A stretch of 64,000 nucleotides of DNA, taken from the NCBI GenBank assembly GCA_023634235.1, contig JAMKCF010000015.1, positions 7,035,087-7,099,086 of the forward strand, written 5' to 3'. The stretch is from Pisaster brevispinus (lineage: Eukaryota; Echinodermata; Asteroidea; Forcipulatida; Asteriidae). The notes beneath the pieces are model-generated. The model saw nothing but the letters and a program-made list of their open reading frames with translations, was not told where the DNA came from and ran no database searches. Below are positions 1-12,850 of this stretch, one piece after another. How positions within the stretch are numbered: position 1 is the stretch's first letter; every line of letters begins with the position of its first letter. Position numbers and translations under genes: made by a program.

Positions 1-1010
1 GCTTCTTAAGGCACAAATTTACCAACGTCCCTTGTTTTTCAGAGGGTGGGGGTAAAGGTCATGATTGTTCATTCACTGAACACTTTCTTCTACTAGTGAC
101 ACATTCTGTGCATGAGAATAATGATATTACCATAGCTTAGGTCCTTGGTTATTGCAAGGTAATCATTTCACACTATATAACTGGGTGATTTTTACATGAT
201 TGCTTTATTTTGGTGATCTGGATCCTTGTTAAAAATAACAAGGGTCCTTGGTTTTACTTAACGAGGATAGCTTTCACATGACAGGAAAAGCTGTTTTGTA
301 ACATTGATGTGATTTTAGTCAAGGTCTCTTGTTAGAAATTGTCTTGTGTGAGACAAGGGCCTTAAATTTAAGTTGTTCATAGGAACATGAAAGAAGGCAG
401 TTATCCACTTGATGAGTTTTAATCTAAAATCAAAGTGCAACAATGCCTTGAGTCTGTTTAAAGCTAATCTAAATAAAACAAGTAACAAACTTTTTTAACA
501 AAAGTTCATTTTATGCTTATCTATTTGAATAAGCCATTTGCAAGTCTGATTTGAATAATGTCTGGTACAATGACTTGCTTGGTCACAAGTTACTGCTTAA
601 ATTTGAATTCTTCAGAGTGAGACTAAAGAGACAGTTGCCATGTCAAATGGTTCTTGGGAATCTTTTGTATAGCAACCTCCTGATGAGCAAACCCTGGTAC
701 CATTGTGCCATACACATTCATTCACAATTGTGTATGGGTGTGGGTCTTCTCTTACAAACTATGCAACTTAATGTTGAAGAACTTAATGTTGAAGCGCCTT
801 GAGCGTCACTGAGTGACGGATATGAGCGCTATATAAATAGCCATTATTATTATTAAAAGCTTTCCCCTAAACTTGTGACAAAGGACTAAGCAAATCATTG
901 CAAATGGCTAATTGAAATATATGTTTTATAAACCACGCAGCAGTAAGACTTTGTTTAGAACTCGCTTTGTCTCTTCCAAGTTCAATACTTATCTTTTCTC
1001 ATACCCACAG
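1..1010 (+). other. Intron upstream of the UNC5 terminal exon
   Basis: No coding exon is recognisable here. The stretch ends in a pyrimidine-rich tract and CCCACAG acceptor directly before the UNC5 death-domain exon, so it is read as the last intron of that gene. The only structured part is a repeat tail near 791-856. The remaining UNC5 exons lie outside the window. Confidence 0.7.
791..856 (+). repeat. Retroelement 3' tail with ATT repeat
   Basis: The segment reads GCGCCTTGAGCG, then TGAGCGCTATATAAATA, and ends in tandem ATT units. A related tail (CACCTTGAGTA, then GCGCTGTATA) ends the tRNA-derived SINE near 37850-37905. This looks like the 3' end of a SINE or L2/CR1-type LINE. The body of the element is not recognisable. 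Confidence 0.5.
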
Positions 1011-1182
1011 CTACATCAACTACTTTGCAATTAAGCCTAGTCCTACCGACCAGATCTTAGACCTATGGGAAGCCAGACATCGAGAAGAGGGAGCTGTCTT
1101 AGACCTGGCGAGAGTCCTCCAGGAGATGGGACGTCAAGATGCTCTAGCTGTAGTTGAAAAACAACTGGGAGCATGGATGTAA
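1011..1182 (+). CDS. unc5: Netrin receptor UNC5, last coding exon (death-domain C-terminus)
   Basis: The exon follows a CCCACAG acceptor; its first base completes a split codon. It encodes YINYFAIKPSPTDQILDLWE, then a segment ending VLQEMGRQDALAVVEKQL and GAWM before a TAA. UNC5 receptors end in an intracellular death domain with the pattern (Y)LNYFA.KSSPT..ILDLWEA followed by L..VLEEMGRH, and the match is continuous. UNC5 binds netrin, mediates axon repulsion, and acts as a dependence receptor through this domain. Only the last 56 complete residues lie here; the other exons are upstream of the window. The C-terminus (EKQLGAWM) differs from the vertebrate ending, as expected for a distant orthologue. 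Which UNC5 paralogue this is cannot be decided from one exon. Confidence 0.9.
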
Positions 1183-1301
1183 AAAACAAAACAGAAGAGT
1201 CAGACTGGTGCCATTAGGATCTCAACAGTTCTGATGTAGTCAAGAAGGTTACCGGACCTCGAGATGGCAATCTAAGAGACTTGCAATCTTCACAGGTTAT
1301 G

Positions 1302-1307
1302 AATAAA
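1302..1307 (+). terminator. Candidate UNC5 polyadenylation signal (AATAAA)
   Basis: A canonical AATAAA lies 120 bases after the UNC5 stop codon, in GTTATGAATAAAGTAAAG. A second AATAAA lies at 1518-1523. Either could end the transcript. Confidence 0.5.
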
Positions 1308-1517
1308 GTAAAGAAGGTTAGCATCACAGCTAGGAGCTTATTTGGATGTTGGAACCCACCCTCTTATCACCCCTACCCTAGAAAGAATGGCAGTCACGGG
1401 AGCAAAGCTCTGCTTCTGCCAAATGGAGTGTAAAAATGTAATTGTCCAAAAGTGTGATGCTTGTAGATTTGGGTGAAAGTCGTTGGGTCATGAAATTTTT
1501 CAATTTTGTTTACCGAT

Positions 1518-1523
1518 AATAAA
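1518..1523 (+). terminator. Second candidate UNC5 polyadenylation signal
   Basis: AATAAA in the context CCGATAATAAAGTG, 336 bases after the UNC5 stop. This is a plausible distal site. Confidence 0.4.
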
Positions 1524-1590
1524 GTGAAAAATGTGGTTCTTGTTTAAAGATGAGTCACATTTTGTGGGAAAAGTGAAGTGGTTACCTGCA

Positions 1591-1655
1591 TCAGTCAATC
1601 GATAATCAGTCAATCCAACAATCAATTAATCAATCAATTAATCAGTCAATCAACA
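1591..1655. repeat. CAAT/CAATTAAT simple repeat
   Basis: Imperfect tandem TCAATCAATTAATCAGTCAA units of about four to eight bases. A related CAAT tract occurs at 7640-7672. Confidence 0.8.
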
Positions 1656-1659
1656 AATG

Positions 1660-4600
1660 TGGACTACTGGCACAATCTACCTGTATACCTTATGGTCTTT
1701 TAGCCCATGTTTGTTCCTTATTTTACCCCTATCAATATTTACAATGCAGTTTTTCAAAAGAAATTGATTCATAATGCCTTCACTTTCAATGCAGATATTG
1801 TCTATGAAAACTCCCCTTTTTCAGAACTAATTTAAACCCAAGTTTTTTAGCTCAGATTGTGCCAAGAAATGCAGGCTTTACGGACGAATTGCCAAGTCTG
1901 CTGGAGCTTATTTAGACACATAAATGACCTAAATGCAAAATTATTAATAACTATTAATGTGCCTATACATAATTCACTGGAATCCCTTTCTATTTTGCAA
2001 TCATTTGTGATTTTCCATCTTGATTTGATAATTCATTTAATATACCTTTCAACCTGTTAGTAAAACATAAGAATATACAGAAATGTTGGGAAATGATGGC
2101 TCAATCCAGAATGTGGTAGCTTGTTGGTGGAGTGGCATAATTGAAAAAAAACATGTTGGAAAAGGTAGGATTCCATTAGATTAAGCAAGTATTTACAAAA
2201 TGAAAAACATAAAAACTGACTGATTAAATAAGGATAGGGCCTAAACAAACAGATGTTCCATAAAGTAAACGGCAAATCCAGGAAAAAAGTGTCAAATTTT
2301 TGTCAAGTTTTCACAACCGTCAAAATAATTTTTGTGTATTGCTCTTTCCTGTTTACAAAGTTCCTGTGCCTATGAGAACTTAATTAGTTTGAACCAGAAA
2401 CCAACAAAGTGGACTTGAATCTGAAACCTTTCAGATTTAATACCGAGACCAAGTAACTTTTTGTTTGATTGTTGGACGAGGAAATTCGTTCATTAAATGA
2501 CCAGTTTACTGTAGTTATGTTTATCTTGGAAACCGCTAAAATTGCCGCGAAATTTAGGGAGGTGGTGGGGGACTAGTTAATCTTCTGATTTATAGGAATA
2601 TAATTTTAAAAAGATTTTTAATAAAGTGATTTTGTCTTTAGAGGTTATGAAACCTACAGGACAAATTTAAGAGTGGAGGTGGATTGAAGTGTGGCAAGCC
2701 AGGCACAAATCGTCACATTGTGGGGTTTGAAGAGTTATTGAGGCGTATCAGCTACCTACTTATCTGTTCTTTCTGTCCTAACTTGCGCATTTGGGGCACA
2801 AGGTTGAACTATCTGTAATAACTTCTGGGATGATGTGAATATGGCAGCATTTTAAACTTGCCCCACCCAAGTCATTTGAATGAATTTGTCGGATGCAAGA
2901 ACGAACAGACTGAATGAGTTTTATCTAATCAAGGAGTTACTCCTCGTCTTAATTCACAATTGATTGAAGCAGTGGTATTTGGTTATTATGAGGTCTGGTA
3001 GGGATTTCGTTTATTTAGTTTCTTAAATTTTGTGACAAAAAGTGATAATTCTTGAGACAGCATGGTTTATTCTTATGCAAGCTCAATCTGTGCACATTTT
3101 GTATATAATGTAAGATGACAAACGCCCGAGACGAAATTCCTAGACAAACAAAAAAAGTGACTTAAAACTTAAAGAAAAATACCTTAATATTCAGAATTTC
3201 AAAAACAGATAAGTAATTTGATACCAAAAAAAACTTGAATCATTCAAATTGTCAGTTGAAGGATAAATAAATTTTAGTCAGAATTTTATATCATCTTTTT
3301 TTAGTTTGTAACTTGTAGGAATGGTCATGGAGACCTCCCATGATGCATTTCACATGGGCTTCCTATGAATATGTAAATATTAAATTGATGTAGAATATTA
3401 AAATTGTCACTGCTCTTTGCTTTCCCGGTGACGTTGAATTTTTACCTTTGATCCTCTTCACTTGTGGCTGTATTTGTCGACACAATGTTCGCAACTGTCC
3501 GTTCGGTGTGGCAGATCCTTCCTGGAGGTTGCTAGCCCCTACCTTTTAGGTGTATGTAGTGGCACAGAGTCCCAACGTCATCAAATACTCCACTCTGTGG
3601 TAACTCAACACTGAAAGGGTTGGTATCTGAGATAAGTGTGTAGTAGAGATACAGAAAACTATGAGATCGCATTTGGGAGGATTCCATTCTGAAAAACTCC
3701 CGCGGGACAGGATTGATGCAGAATCTAAGTCATTATTGACCAGCTTCCCAGTCAGCCTGACCTAGAAATGACTTGGACTCAGAATCGGGTTTATTTATGA
3801 CTCTGGGTGTTTTTAGAGTGTATGGTTGATGGGGCTATTTCTAGTAGAGGTCAAAGGTAAGAACTATTCAGGGAGATGCAACCTGAGTGCACCTTTAAGG
3901 ATAAATACCTTATTTCGTTGCGTTTTGCCCGAGCCATCCGAACAGCAAGTTTATATAATTATACATAATTTGGTTAATATTTTTAATAAGAGTTAGATCT
4001 AGATGGAAACATAGCTCCTTATACCCAGTGGTAACGATCAGAATTTGTGATTTCTCTGTAAAGTAAACTTCAATGACTATTTTTATATTTGATATTCGTC
4101 ATTGTCAACCCCGTGTATATAGGGAAATTAATTTGTCCGCTCTGTGCTTGGCCATTAGAGGGGGCCCTGGTGGTAGCGGGCGCTGTTGCGTTTAGGTAGT
4201 GAGCATGTTTGGTTGCATTTTAAGAAAGTTGGATGCTTTGTACATCTGCAAGGGGTTGTAAACAGCCTTGAAAGCTTCCTTAATTAACATTTTGTCGATT
4301 AGCATATTGCTGATTAGCATACTGGTATGTAGTCTGCTTAATGATGCCATTAAATGGCGCGTTGTGTGATACCCTATGCATTATTCATGAGTTAAAATCT
4401 TTGCTGGATTCTAACCGCTATTACCAAACCATAGTCTGGCCCCGCCTCGTCACCTTGTAGATTGGTATGCATTATAGCTATCGTCCACAGGGAACTAGAA
4501 CAAAAGTGGCTGCAACTTGATAGACGAAGGTCAATGCGGGGAAGGGCGTGCACAGAGCGGATATCGACAATTGCTGCATTATGAGCATTTGTATATTGTG

Positions 4601-5180
4601 ATATAATGCATGAAAGAATGTGTAATTTTGGTGATGAGATGTTGTTATTGTGTATAGGGGAGAATTGATGTGATTTCTTCCGAGCCACTTTTTCGAAAAT
4701 CGAAGCTGACGTTCGACATTATTTTTCCCGATTCTCAACAACTTCACAAAATGCGTTTTCGTCAAGGGGGACTTCAACCATAGTTGTTTTCTTCTTTTCT
4801 TTTTCTTGTAATTATTAAGACTTTGTGGGAGGTTTAAATACGTTTTCATTCATGAATTAGATTGTATATAATGTAAAATTGTATACAATGTACAAATTAA
4901 TATCGACAGATTATTTTGGTTTGCAAAACGATACACCGATTTGTAAAGTAATTTAGTAAAGCGCCACTAGTTTAAATTCAAAAAAAAACAAAAAAACACA
5001 TTTTTTCTACTTGTTTCTGTCTTAAAAATAAAATCCGTTGAATGCGCATTAATTAATATACATGTACAGTACTTATTTTGATTTAAAGTGCGCCCTCTCT
5101 GTGACCTTCCGGGGGATGTATGGACCACGACGCGAATGTTAAACTCGAATAAAGGAAAATATATCTTCCTTTCAGAACCC
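1660..5180. other. Intergenic DNA without recognisable genes
   Basis: Open frames are short and lack codon structure or a protein family signature on both strands. Only AT-rich, non-repetitive sequence is seen. It lies between the UNC5 3' end and the low-complexity tract at 5187. Confidence 0.6.
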
Positions 5181-5186
5181 CCGTTG

Positions 5187-5275
5187 TTATTTTATTTATT
5201 GAGTTATTTATTTTATTTATCTTTTTGTTTTATTTATTTACTTATTTATTTGCTTTTTTTTTTTTTCTTCTTTTT
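5187..5275. repeat. TTTA microsatellite with T-rich tail
   Basis: Tandem TTATTTATTT units run into a poly-T stretch. This is a simple sequence repeat; the frame open across it is an artefact of composition. Confidence 0.85.
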
Positions 5276-6002
5276 GTTGCGGGACAGGTGGTATGGCTAT
5301 GAAAACTAAAATAAGTTCTTAATTATAACAGGCCTAAGTACTATTTTTAAAGATTTGTTGTTTGCGTGTTTAACCTTAATGATGATTGACTGTAATTAAT
5401 TCATTTATTTTGTTGATTCTGACGGTTAATGTTTAATTCAAAAGGTTCGTACTCTAACTTTGTTTCATACCATACGGCCACATAATATCATAATGTTTTG
5501 CCTCGTGCTTATGAGTTAAGATAAGTATTTTTGCTTTTTATTCTTGTAAATTGTTCATGACTGATCGTTTGTATGCAACATGGAGTAACTTCATTTTTTT
5601 AAATAAATTTATATTGCATATGTTTTAGCTTAAAAAGAGAAAACAACTTACAGGTTGAATGTTGAACGTTGTAACAGGAACTCACTTAGGTGCCGTTGGG
5701 GGCGCTATATCGTCACAGAAAGCGAATTTTTAAGTTTTAAAAATAAGCAGTATTTAGTGTAATCCATTCTATTATGTATAAAATAATGATCAAAAAGCAG
5801 CCGGCAATGGGTTTTAAACCCAAAATGAGCATTTATTTCTTTCCTTGCAAGTTTGCTATCCTAGCTGCATATAATTTTCATATTTGAAATTTTATCAAAG
5901 TAGCCTAAAATGTACCATATTGAAAGGTTTTGTTTTTTGCATAATTATTATTAAAGGTGTTGGTAATTATTACTCGCAATAATCTTCGATATACTCGCTA
6001 TG

Positions 6003-6254
6003 TTTGAATATTCATACATTGGTCGTAATCATTCATGAATTATTCATACCTTGAGCCAAACCATTCATGAATATTCCTTCGTGCATACATCTGTGAAAAA
6101 TTACTATTTGGAATATTCATAGTAAAGTATGAATGTATGAATAGTTTTATCCTAAACACAGAATGGGTTCATATTGGAATATCAGCTTGTTTATGAATAC
6201 TCATATTATGTATGAATATTGATGTTCAATATTCTGTACGAATATTCATACAAA
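6003..6254. repeat. AT-rich array of TGAATATTCATA palindromes
   Basis: The stretch is dominated by degenerate copies of TGAATATTCATA, TTCATGAAT and TATGAATA, which are self-complementary. It resembles a decayed foldback or palindromic MITE cluster and has no coding character. Confidence 0.6.
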
Positions 6255-6644
6255 CACGAGATCACTTGATGGAGCTGTACATTACGTGAATGAGAAGTTT
6301 GAAGAAATAAAATACCGAATAAAGTTTAATAAATGGTTGATCAGATTTGTGTTCATACTTCATACTTTTTTTCTTGAGTTGTGTAAATGGCGTATTAATA
6401 CGTGGGCCGGGCACCAGTGAAGGACAGCAGTTTAATAAATCTTTATCATAAACATGTACCCCTCAACCAATATGTTAATATAAAGCTTACATTAAAAACT
6501 GTAACATATTTTACATGAAGGAAGATGCACAGTACTTATAAAAATTCTAGTTGCAGCCCCATGAGCAAGTTTAACCAATTTACAAACTAAATGAACACGA
6601 AACGATTGTTCCTTACAAAGCCTAATGTTGTCTTTGTATAAAAT

Positions 6645-6718
6645 GGCACCGTGACGAAGTGTTTAGACTGCGTGACTTGCAATTGTAAGGTTGCAGGTTC
6701 AAATCCCGGTCAGACAGA
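6645..6718 (+). repeat. tRNA-derived SINE head
   Basis: The segment has an A-box-like part (TGACGAAGTGTTTAGA) and a perfect RNA polymerase III B box, GGTTCAAATCC, at 6696-6706. The acceptor-stem halves do not pair, so it is not a functional tRNA. A tRNA-derived SINE fragment or tRNA pseudogene fits best. Confidence 0.6.
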
Positions 6719-7017
6719 TTTCACAGTGCCTAGATATCAAGTCTGTATTATGTCCAACCACAGTTCGTCCATATTGTGAAGTCCGTAATTTGAGACTTCA
6801 TACACGGTAGGCACTGCGCATGTGCTGGTCTTGGATGGTGGTTCAACTTTGTTCCTTTCATAGAAGATTTAACAAACTCATGCCTTTTCAGGAAAACCCT
6901 GAAACCCAAATCTGTGGAAACTTCACAGGCGTTCCGATTGGCGGTGAGTTGTTTAATTCAGACGTAATTTATTTCACTTGTACAGCGAAATCGAAGATCA
7001 TTTTAAAGGTATTATAT

Positions 7018-7340
7018 AGGATTGGTAGAGCTGACAAAATAGTCGCAGACAGTGTTCTAGTTTCTGTGATCAACCGTAATATATATACATGAAATAACAA
7101 ACCTGTGAAAATGTTGGTTTAATCTGTTGTGAGTCCAGAGAAAATAGTGAAAAACCATTTACTATGTTCAGCATTAAATCAGTTGTTTTTTTTAGGTTTT
7201 CTTTATAAGCCCTACAGTTTCCTGGAATATGCTTCGTTTCAGAGGGAAATATTTCACCAAAAAGATGGTTCTTATATGAACTTAATAATCAGTAAGCTTC
7301 CAGACTAAAATAAACAATGATGTTTGTATCCTTACCAATC
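7018..7340 (+). mobile_element. MITE family 1, copy 1
   Basis: The element begins GGATTGGTAGAGCTGACAAA and ends with the inverse motif CCTTACCAATC. Internal landmarks are AATCTGTTG, AAAACCAT, TTCAGAGGGAAATATTTCA and GCTTCCAGACTAAA. No coding capacity is seen, so it is a non-autonomous inverted-repeat element. Five further copies or fragments are present in the window, near 10284, 19633, 24434, 44857 and 51024. Confidence 0.75.
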
Positions 7341-7877
7341 ATGGTTAACACCTTTAAAAGTGACAAGATTCCAAGGGATGAGACCATTTGTAACTTCTGA
7401 TGCAGCTGCAGACCGGCCACAGAACTTGGATTTTCTGCTGGTGCAGGACAGTTCAAGGTAGACGCTGGTACCATTTATGTCTCTCTGGCCTAAATACGTC
7501 AGGAGCTATACTAAAGCACAAAACAAAATTGTTATAATCTGGCTCATTCTTGGCAGTATTGATAGTGAAACGCATAGTGGTTTTTCTGCCCTTTTTGTGG
7601 GGGGCTTTTACATGAGTGTATTTAAGACATGGCCAAAAAATCAATCAATCAATCAACAAACAATCGAACATCCCTACAAGCAAACAAAAATGGATTACTT
7701 TTTCGTCCGGCCGGGCGATTCACCATTTGTTACAATTTTCCTATACTTTTGTAAGCCTTAGGGAAGCGCAATCCAGATTTGTTTTGGAACCCTTTGTGCG
7801 CTGGAAATTGTGGCCTATACAAGTTTGCCTACACTCAGCTCTGGTGAATTGAAGATATGTTTGGTGCTCGGTATGTG

Positions 7878-8012
7878 GAATGGTGTACCCCCCCCCCCTC
7901 CTATTGTGTCTTCACTTTGTTCTGGGAATCTCAGGAATTCGTCAGAGGATCTTAGGGGGTTGTTACAAGTATGGGAACATTTTTGGGGGGCCCTCTGCCA
8001 CGTATCGAGCAT
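7878..8012 (+). repeat. Dispersed repeat with poly-C, family 2 copy 1
   Basis: GTGTACCCCCCC is followed by CTGGGAATCTCAGGAATTC and GGGAACATTTTTGGGGGG. A reverse-complement copy lies at 23945-24085 inside a CatSper3 intron, so this is a dispersed repeat. Confidence 0.65.
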
Positions 8013-8049
8013 GGTATAGAAGAGGATGTCCGAAGTAGTCGAGCTACCC

Positions 8050-10280
8050 TTTTTCTTCGGCACCTTGCACCTATGTCCATCCCACCTCCCCGAACTAAGC
8101 ATTGCCAGAGAGCCTTCGTTAAAGACTTTCCAAAACTGTCACAAGTTGTCCAGAGCCAACAAACTTTCTAGGAGATATGTACACATAACTTGTGCTTATT
8201 GCTTCCTCACAGCTTCGTATATAAACTCCACATTGAACAGGCTACTGGGAGAGCACTCGCAGTAAACCCCATTGCCTCCTCGACCGTTTTGAGTAAAAGA
8301 TGGATTTTTCGGATGATGGACTATTGAAGCTATCGTGCAGGTAAACACACATTTTCTCTATCATAATTTCTTTAGTTTTTTGGGGGGATGACCGTCTGTT
8401 ATTGGTCCTTTACTCTTGTGTAATAATTTCATTATTATGGTATACCGAGTCTCACTACTTAAGTTGGAATTTTTATTACGTAATTGAATTTCGCGGTATA
8501 GAACCCGGGCGCGTTTTTATTTGGGGGGGATTTTTTGGGTGTTTTTTTTTTATGTACATCAAAATTGCCACAGCACACAAACTCAGCCAATCACGCGTAC
8601 CATTCTGTATGCTGACGTCGACTACATCATACATTGTTATAATAGATCATGTACATGTACATTCACGTGGTGTTTACACACATTAGAAATAAATTATATG
8701 TACATAAATGTGCAGTTCCATCATTGAGGTAGTGGTTCCATGGAGGTGATAGTTCCATGGCGTCTCGTGGTTTGGCGTCTGTGCCGGTGTCAAGGAAATT
8801 TGTCCCCTGATGAAAAATTAACATGGGATGAAGGAGGTTGATTCAAAAGAGGGCGCTGTCAGAAGAAGTTTGTACGCAGTTTTTCGCCGTATGGGGGACA
8901 AAATCTCTGGGTTACAGAATCTCCTTTTACTTTCTTTCGAATGCTTTATCGGTGAGCGTTTGGTCCCTGATGCCACGGAGAAGTCTACCTCCATGCTTAT
9001 ACTTTGAGGTGGAGATTCGGCAACCATTGTATTGTAAATTGTAGCAATGTAATAAACTAAACAGCGAACACGAAGTTGTTGCGCCTGATTGTGTTTTCCT
9101 AAGTTTCAAGTGGGCCAATGATCGCAGATGGTTGGGGGACAAAAACAACCACAATCTCTGTAACAGGTTCCTGTACAAAACTCATGTGCATATTGATATG
9201 ATTGAGACATTTCAAAGGTGCCACACTTATCCAGATCCAGCAAATAGTCACAGAGATAACACTGGGATCTACAGACCCGGACACAGAGATAGGAAAAACA
9301 ATTTACCTCAAAGTTAAGCTCATCAGTCGTATTTAAAACTCGGCTCTTTAATTATTCACATGGTCTCGTTGATGAAAACATCTACCCACAATCCCACTGC
9401 TGCAGACGGTTAAATGCAAATCGGTTTCTCTTTTAGCAATGATGATCAATTTATGAATAATTAATGAAAAGGTTAGTTGGTATTTCACCCTTTCCAGAAC
9501 AGTCCAGATCTCAATACATTGATATTGATTATCTTTACCAGTCGCTGTCGGCCCTAAGCGATGGGGGGCCGAAATGGACAAAAGACGGTCATCGCAACAT
9601 CATTTCCACATAAACAAGTCACAATAAAACGCGCTTTCTGTTACATTCACACTGCCTGCCTGCATAGTTCACGACAGCGCTAACCCTGTGGCCCTTGTAC
9701 ACAGCAGTCGTCCCCACGGAGCTAATGTTTTCCCGGAATAAATACGGAAACGTTTGTGTCTTCTTCGAACACCTACTAGGTGACTTGTCTACTTGAATTT
9801 CCTCGTCCGTAATGTTCCCCAAGTGGGACCCTCTCTCTACGCTTGTACGGTGTGTTTGGTGGTTTGTCATCATCATAACGTGTGTTGTTTGCCCGCCGTT
9901 GGCTGCGATCTTATTACTTGGGTAAACGAGGCGCTACGGCCGTCTCCCTCTACTGTAACTACCGTTGCTTGGATGCAAGTGCATCGCAGTTGCGAGTTGG
10001 AGGTGGGATTTTCCTTATCAATTGCGAGAAAAACAGAACTCAAATCTGATATGGGTTTGTGAAAGCTTCACAGGTGACAATAGATTATGATTTAGTTCTG
10101 GTGGATGAGGAACTAAGCCAGTTATTGTGATGGGAACTCTACGTAGTCAAAGCAGTTCTGAAGTTCATGTAGCTGGCGCATTCAGAGGATGTACTGACAA
10201 AAGCGATCAAGGTAAGAAAGCTAGCATTTGTCTCAAGTGTTATGGGGGAAGAAACCGGAGGGTGGTTGTTCGAGATGTTA
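8050..10280. other. Intergenic DNA without supported genes
   Basis: Short open frames occur on both strands, but none has a recognisable family. Two short ATG-to-donor segments (8300-8340 and 10130-10211) resemble first exons; see the findings and the rejected list. Nothing else is supported. Confidence 0.5.
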
Positions 10281-10283
10281 TAC

Positions 10284-10628
10284 AGGATTGTTTAGGATAA
10301 AAAATATAATTGTATAATTTTAGTCTGAAAGCTTACTGTTTATGAAGTTCACGCTAGATTTTTCTGTGAAATGAAGTCATGTTCGATAGAACTATATCTG
10401 AGAACCTTAAAAAAACGCAACAACTGATTTCGGTTGTTGCAACCCAAATTTTTATGACCAGACCACGTGTTTAAATACTGAAAATTGTGTGTGCTTTTTC
10501 CCTACTTTCTCCCGACTCACACAATGGGCTAAGCTCCAAATTTTCACAGGTTTGTTTTTTCATGTACACGGTTGATCACACAAAACATGAACACTGCCTG
10601 CGACTATTTTGTCAGCTCAATCCTGTAC
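10284..10628 (-). mobile_element. MITE family 1, copy 2
   Basis: A reverse-orientation copy of the element at 7018. It has TTTTAGTCTGAAAGCTTAC near the start, ACTCACACAATGG and TTTTCACAGG in the middle, and GCGACTATTTTGTCAGCTC near the end. Confidence 0.75.
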
Positions 10629-11186
10629 AATATCTCTAAACACTGAAGTTCACGGATTGCTGTTTATCAAAAATAAGACGAGGTGCATCAATCAAGTCTT
10701 CCACAGTTGAACTCATGTAATGACATACGCTAAGGGAATGTCCCCATCCAGTACCAAACTTCGAGGAAGTCGAAAAATTCCTTTATTCGGGTGTGCTATT
10801 ACACACCTCGGTTGGCTAATATAAATAACCATAAGTCATAGTGTATTATTTCATTATTCCTGACTGGTTTGTTCCACTGACCTTACGTCATATGTCACCT
10901 GAAATATTTAAATTGGTGATTGAAAATAATGTTGGATGTTTTTCTGTTTTCGTTCTTGGTCCATAAGACTCAAAGTCTGAAGTACATTAAGAGCAAGAAA
11001 CGCGGGCTGCATTTGTTGCTTTTCAGTTTGCCAGATCGGATGTTATGAACTAAAATTCATTGTAAAAAATAATAATCATTGTTTGAAATGCTCAACTTTG
11101 CTCGAAAATGTTGGAACACATCTTATGTTCCCCCAGTCAGCCATTTCCAGTTGCTATTAAAATTCTAAACATGCAACAATTATCAG

Positions 11187-11245
11187 ATTATTTATTTATT
11201 TATTTATTTATTTGTTTATTTATTTATTTATTTATCTATTTATCT

Positions 11246-11276
<31 letters not shown>

Positions 11277-11292
11277 TTTATTTATTTTTTTA
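11187..11292. repeat. TTTA microsatellite
   Basis: About 105 bases of nearly pure TTTA units with occasional TTTG or TCTA substitutions. Simple repeat. Confidence 0.95.
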
Positions 11293-12850
11293 ATGTATTT
11301 TGTCCATCAGAGAATCCGACTCTTTATGCAAAGTTAAGAAGTGTATCAACAATTATTTATACCAAATCTAAGGCACTGTGTTCTTGGTGTAGTGGTGCTT
11401 AATTTATAAATGATTTATATGCATGTCTGATGTATGTGTGTATGTATGGGTGTATTGTTTATCCTACATGGGGAAGCCTTTCGGTGAAGCTTATGCATCG
11501 CATTGTTGAAAACAAACATTGGTATTCTTTAAAATGAGCATCTTTTCGCAATTTGTGTTGTTGTGAGTTTTGAATACGACGTTCGAAAAGCTTATAAATT
11601 TACGGCTACATGGCAAAAATGATGAAACCTAACTTTATATTTTAAGTAAACAACATCATAATCTAAGCGGATTGAATGTTGCAAAATATTAGTTGTAATC
11701 TTTGTATGGGTTTCCCCTTTATTGAAGTTTATGATAACATTGTTTGGCCTAGGTGTCTGCCACGCGGATCTTGATTACTTTAAATAGTTGGAAAATAAAT
11801 TCAATATTTTATAGAATTTGAATGTAATACAAAGAGTGGGGCCCTTTGTTCATAAAAAAGAGATGAAAACGTTGAACAACGTTTAAGAAAACGGGCTTTC
11901 ATATTTTGATAGGTTTTCTTTAAAAAAAAAAAAATTCAAAACACTTGGCAACCTTCACCTCGATGCAAAATCATGTGCGTCCATAAAATTTGACGTCTCA
12001 TTCAATATTTTGTGTCATTATTTACCCTTCCAAATTGTGTCAAAAACCGGTCATGTGGAAGATCATTGCAATATAGTAGAGTTCTTAGAAAGGGATCAAG
12101 TTGTGATAACGTCTTAACCTTACTGACCCAAGACCGTCTTGTCACCTTTTGAATAATCGAATGCCCAAATAATGCCGTGCCAACGTATCCATGCAATCGT
12201 CCTTCTTGTCCCTTCCACCTTTCATCCTCTAATCCTATTCAATGGTAAAACAGGATTAACTTTACAGCCTTGGATTTTGGCGAGACAACGTTGATCCGTG
12301 ACTGTTTGACCTTACAGTCATTTGCTGGAACCCCCATCGTACAAACTCGTAAATTAACATTAATAACACTTAAAACGTCCAGATATTTTGTGTACTTAAC
12401 TGTGAAAAAGTACATCAAAGAGTACTACACATACATGTGCTTTACCTGTAAACTAGCTTTAGCATGAACAGCCCGGCCGCCATTGTACTTTTATGACTCA
12501 ATTAAGTTGTTTGCTGGTGCCGGCTTTCCATTCATGTCAGTCTTTTGTTAGTGAGTAATGTGCCCACACTTCATTTTTATAGTAGACAAAATCACCCCAG
12601 TGATCAAACGTGAACATTTTGGGTTAAAGTCAAAACTCTCTTGTCAGTGGGTAATATTTCAGACGAAATGTTATGGTCACTGAAGTGTGTATCATAAGCT
12701 TATTGTAAAGATGTGAAATTACGATGATTTGGGTGTTACAATGTGTCTCTTTCTGTTTCGTTTTCAGACTCTTTATGTTACTGTGGAGTGGTGCTATGCT
12801 TTGAATCACCTTCAGAGTACGTGTGCTAGCCTGTTCTCATTGTTTCTCGC

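Noticed and set aside
6645..6718. Functional tRNA gene
   Set aside because: The B box is perfect, but the acceptor stem does not pair and no clear anticodon loop can be drawn.
8300..8340. Short first-exon-like segment, ATGGATTTTTCGGATGATGG with donor GCAG|GTAAAC
   Set aside because: Only 13 codons, and no downstream exon with matching phase could be found on the plus strand.
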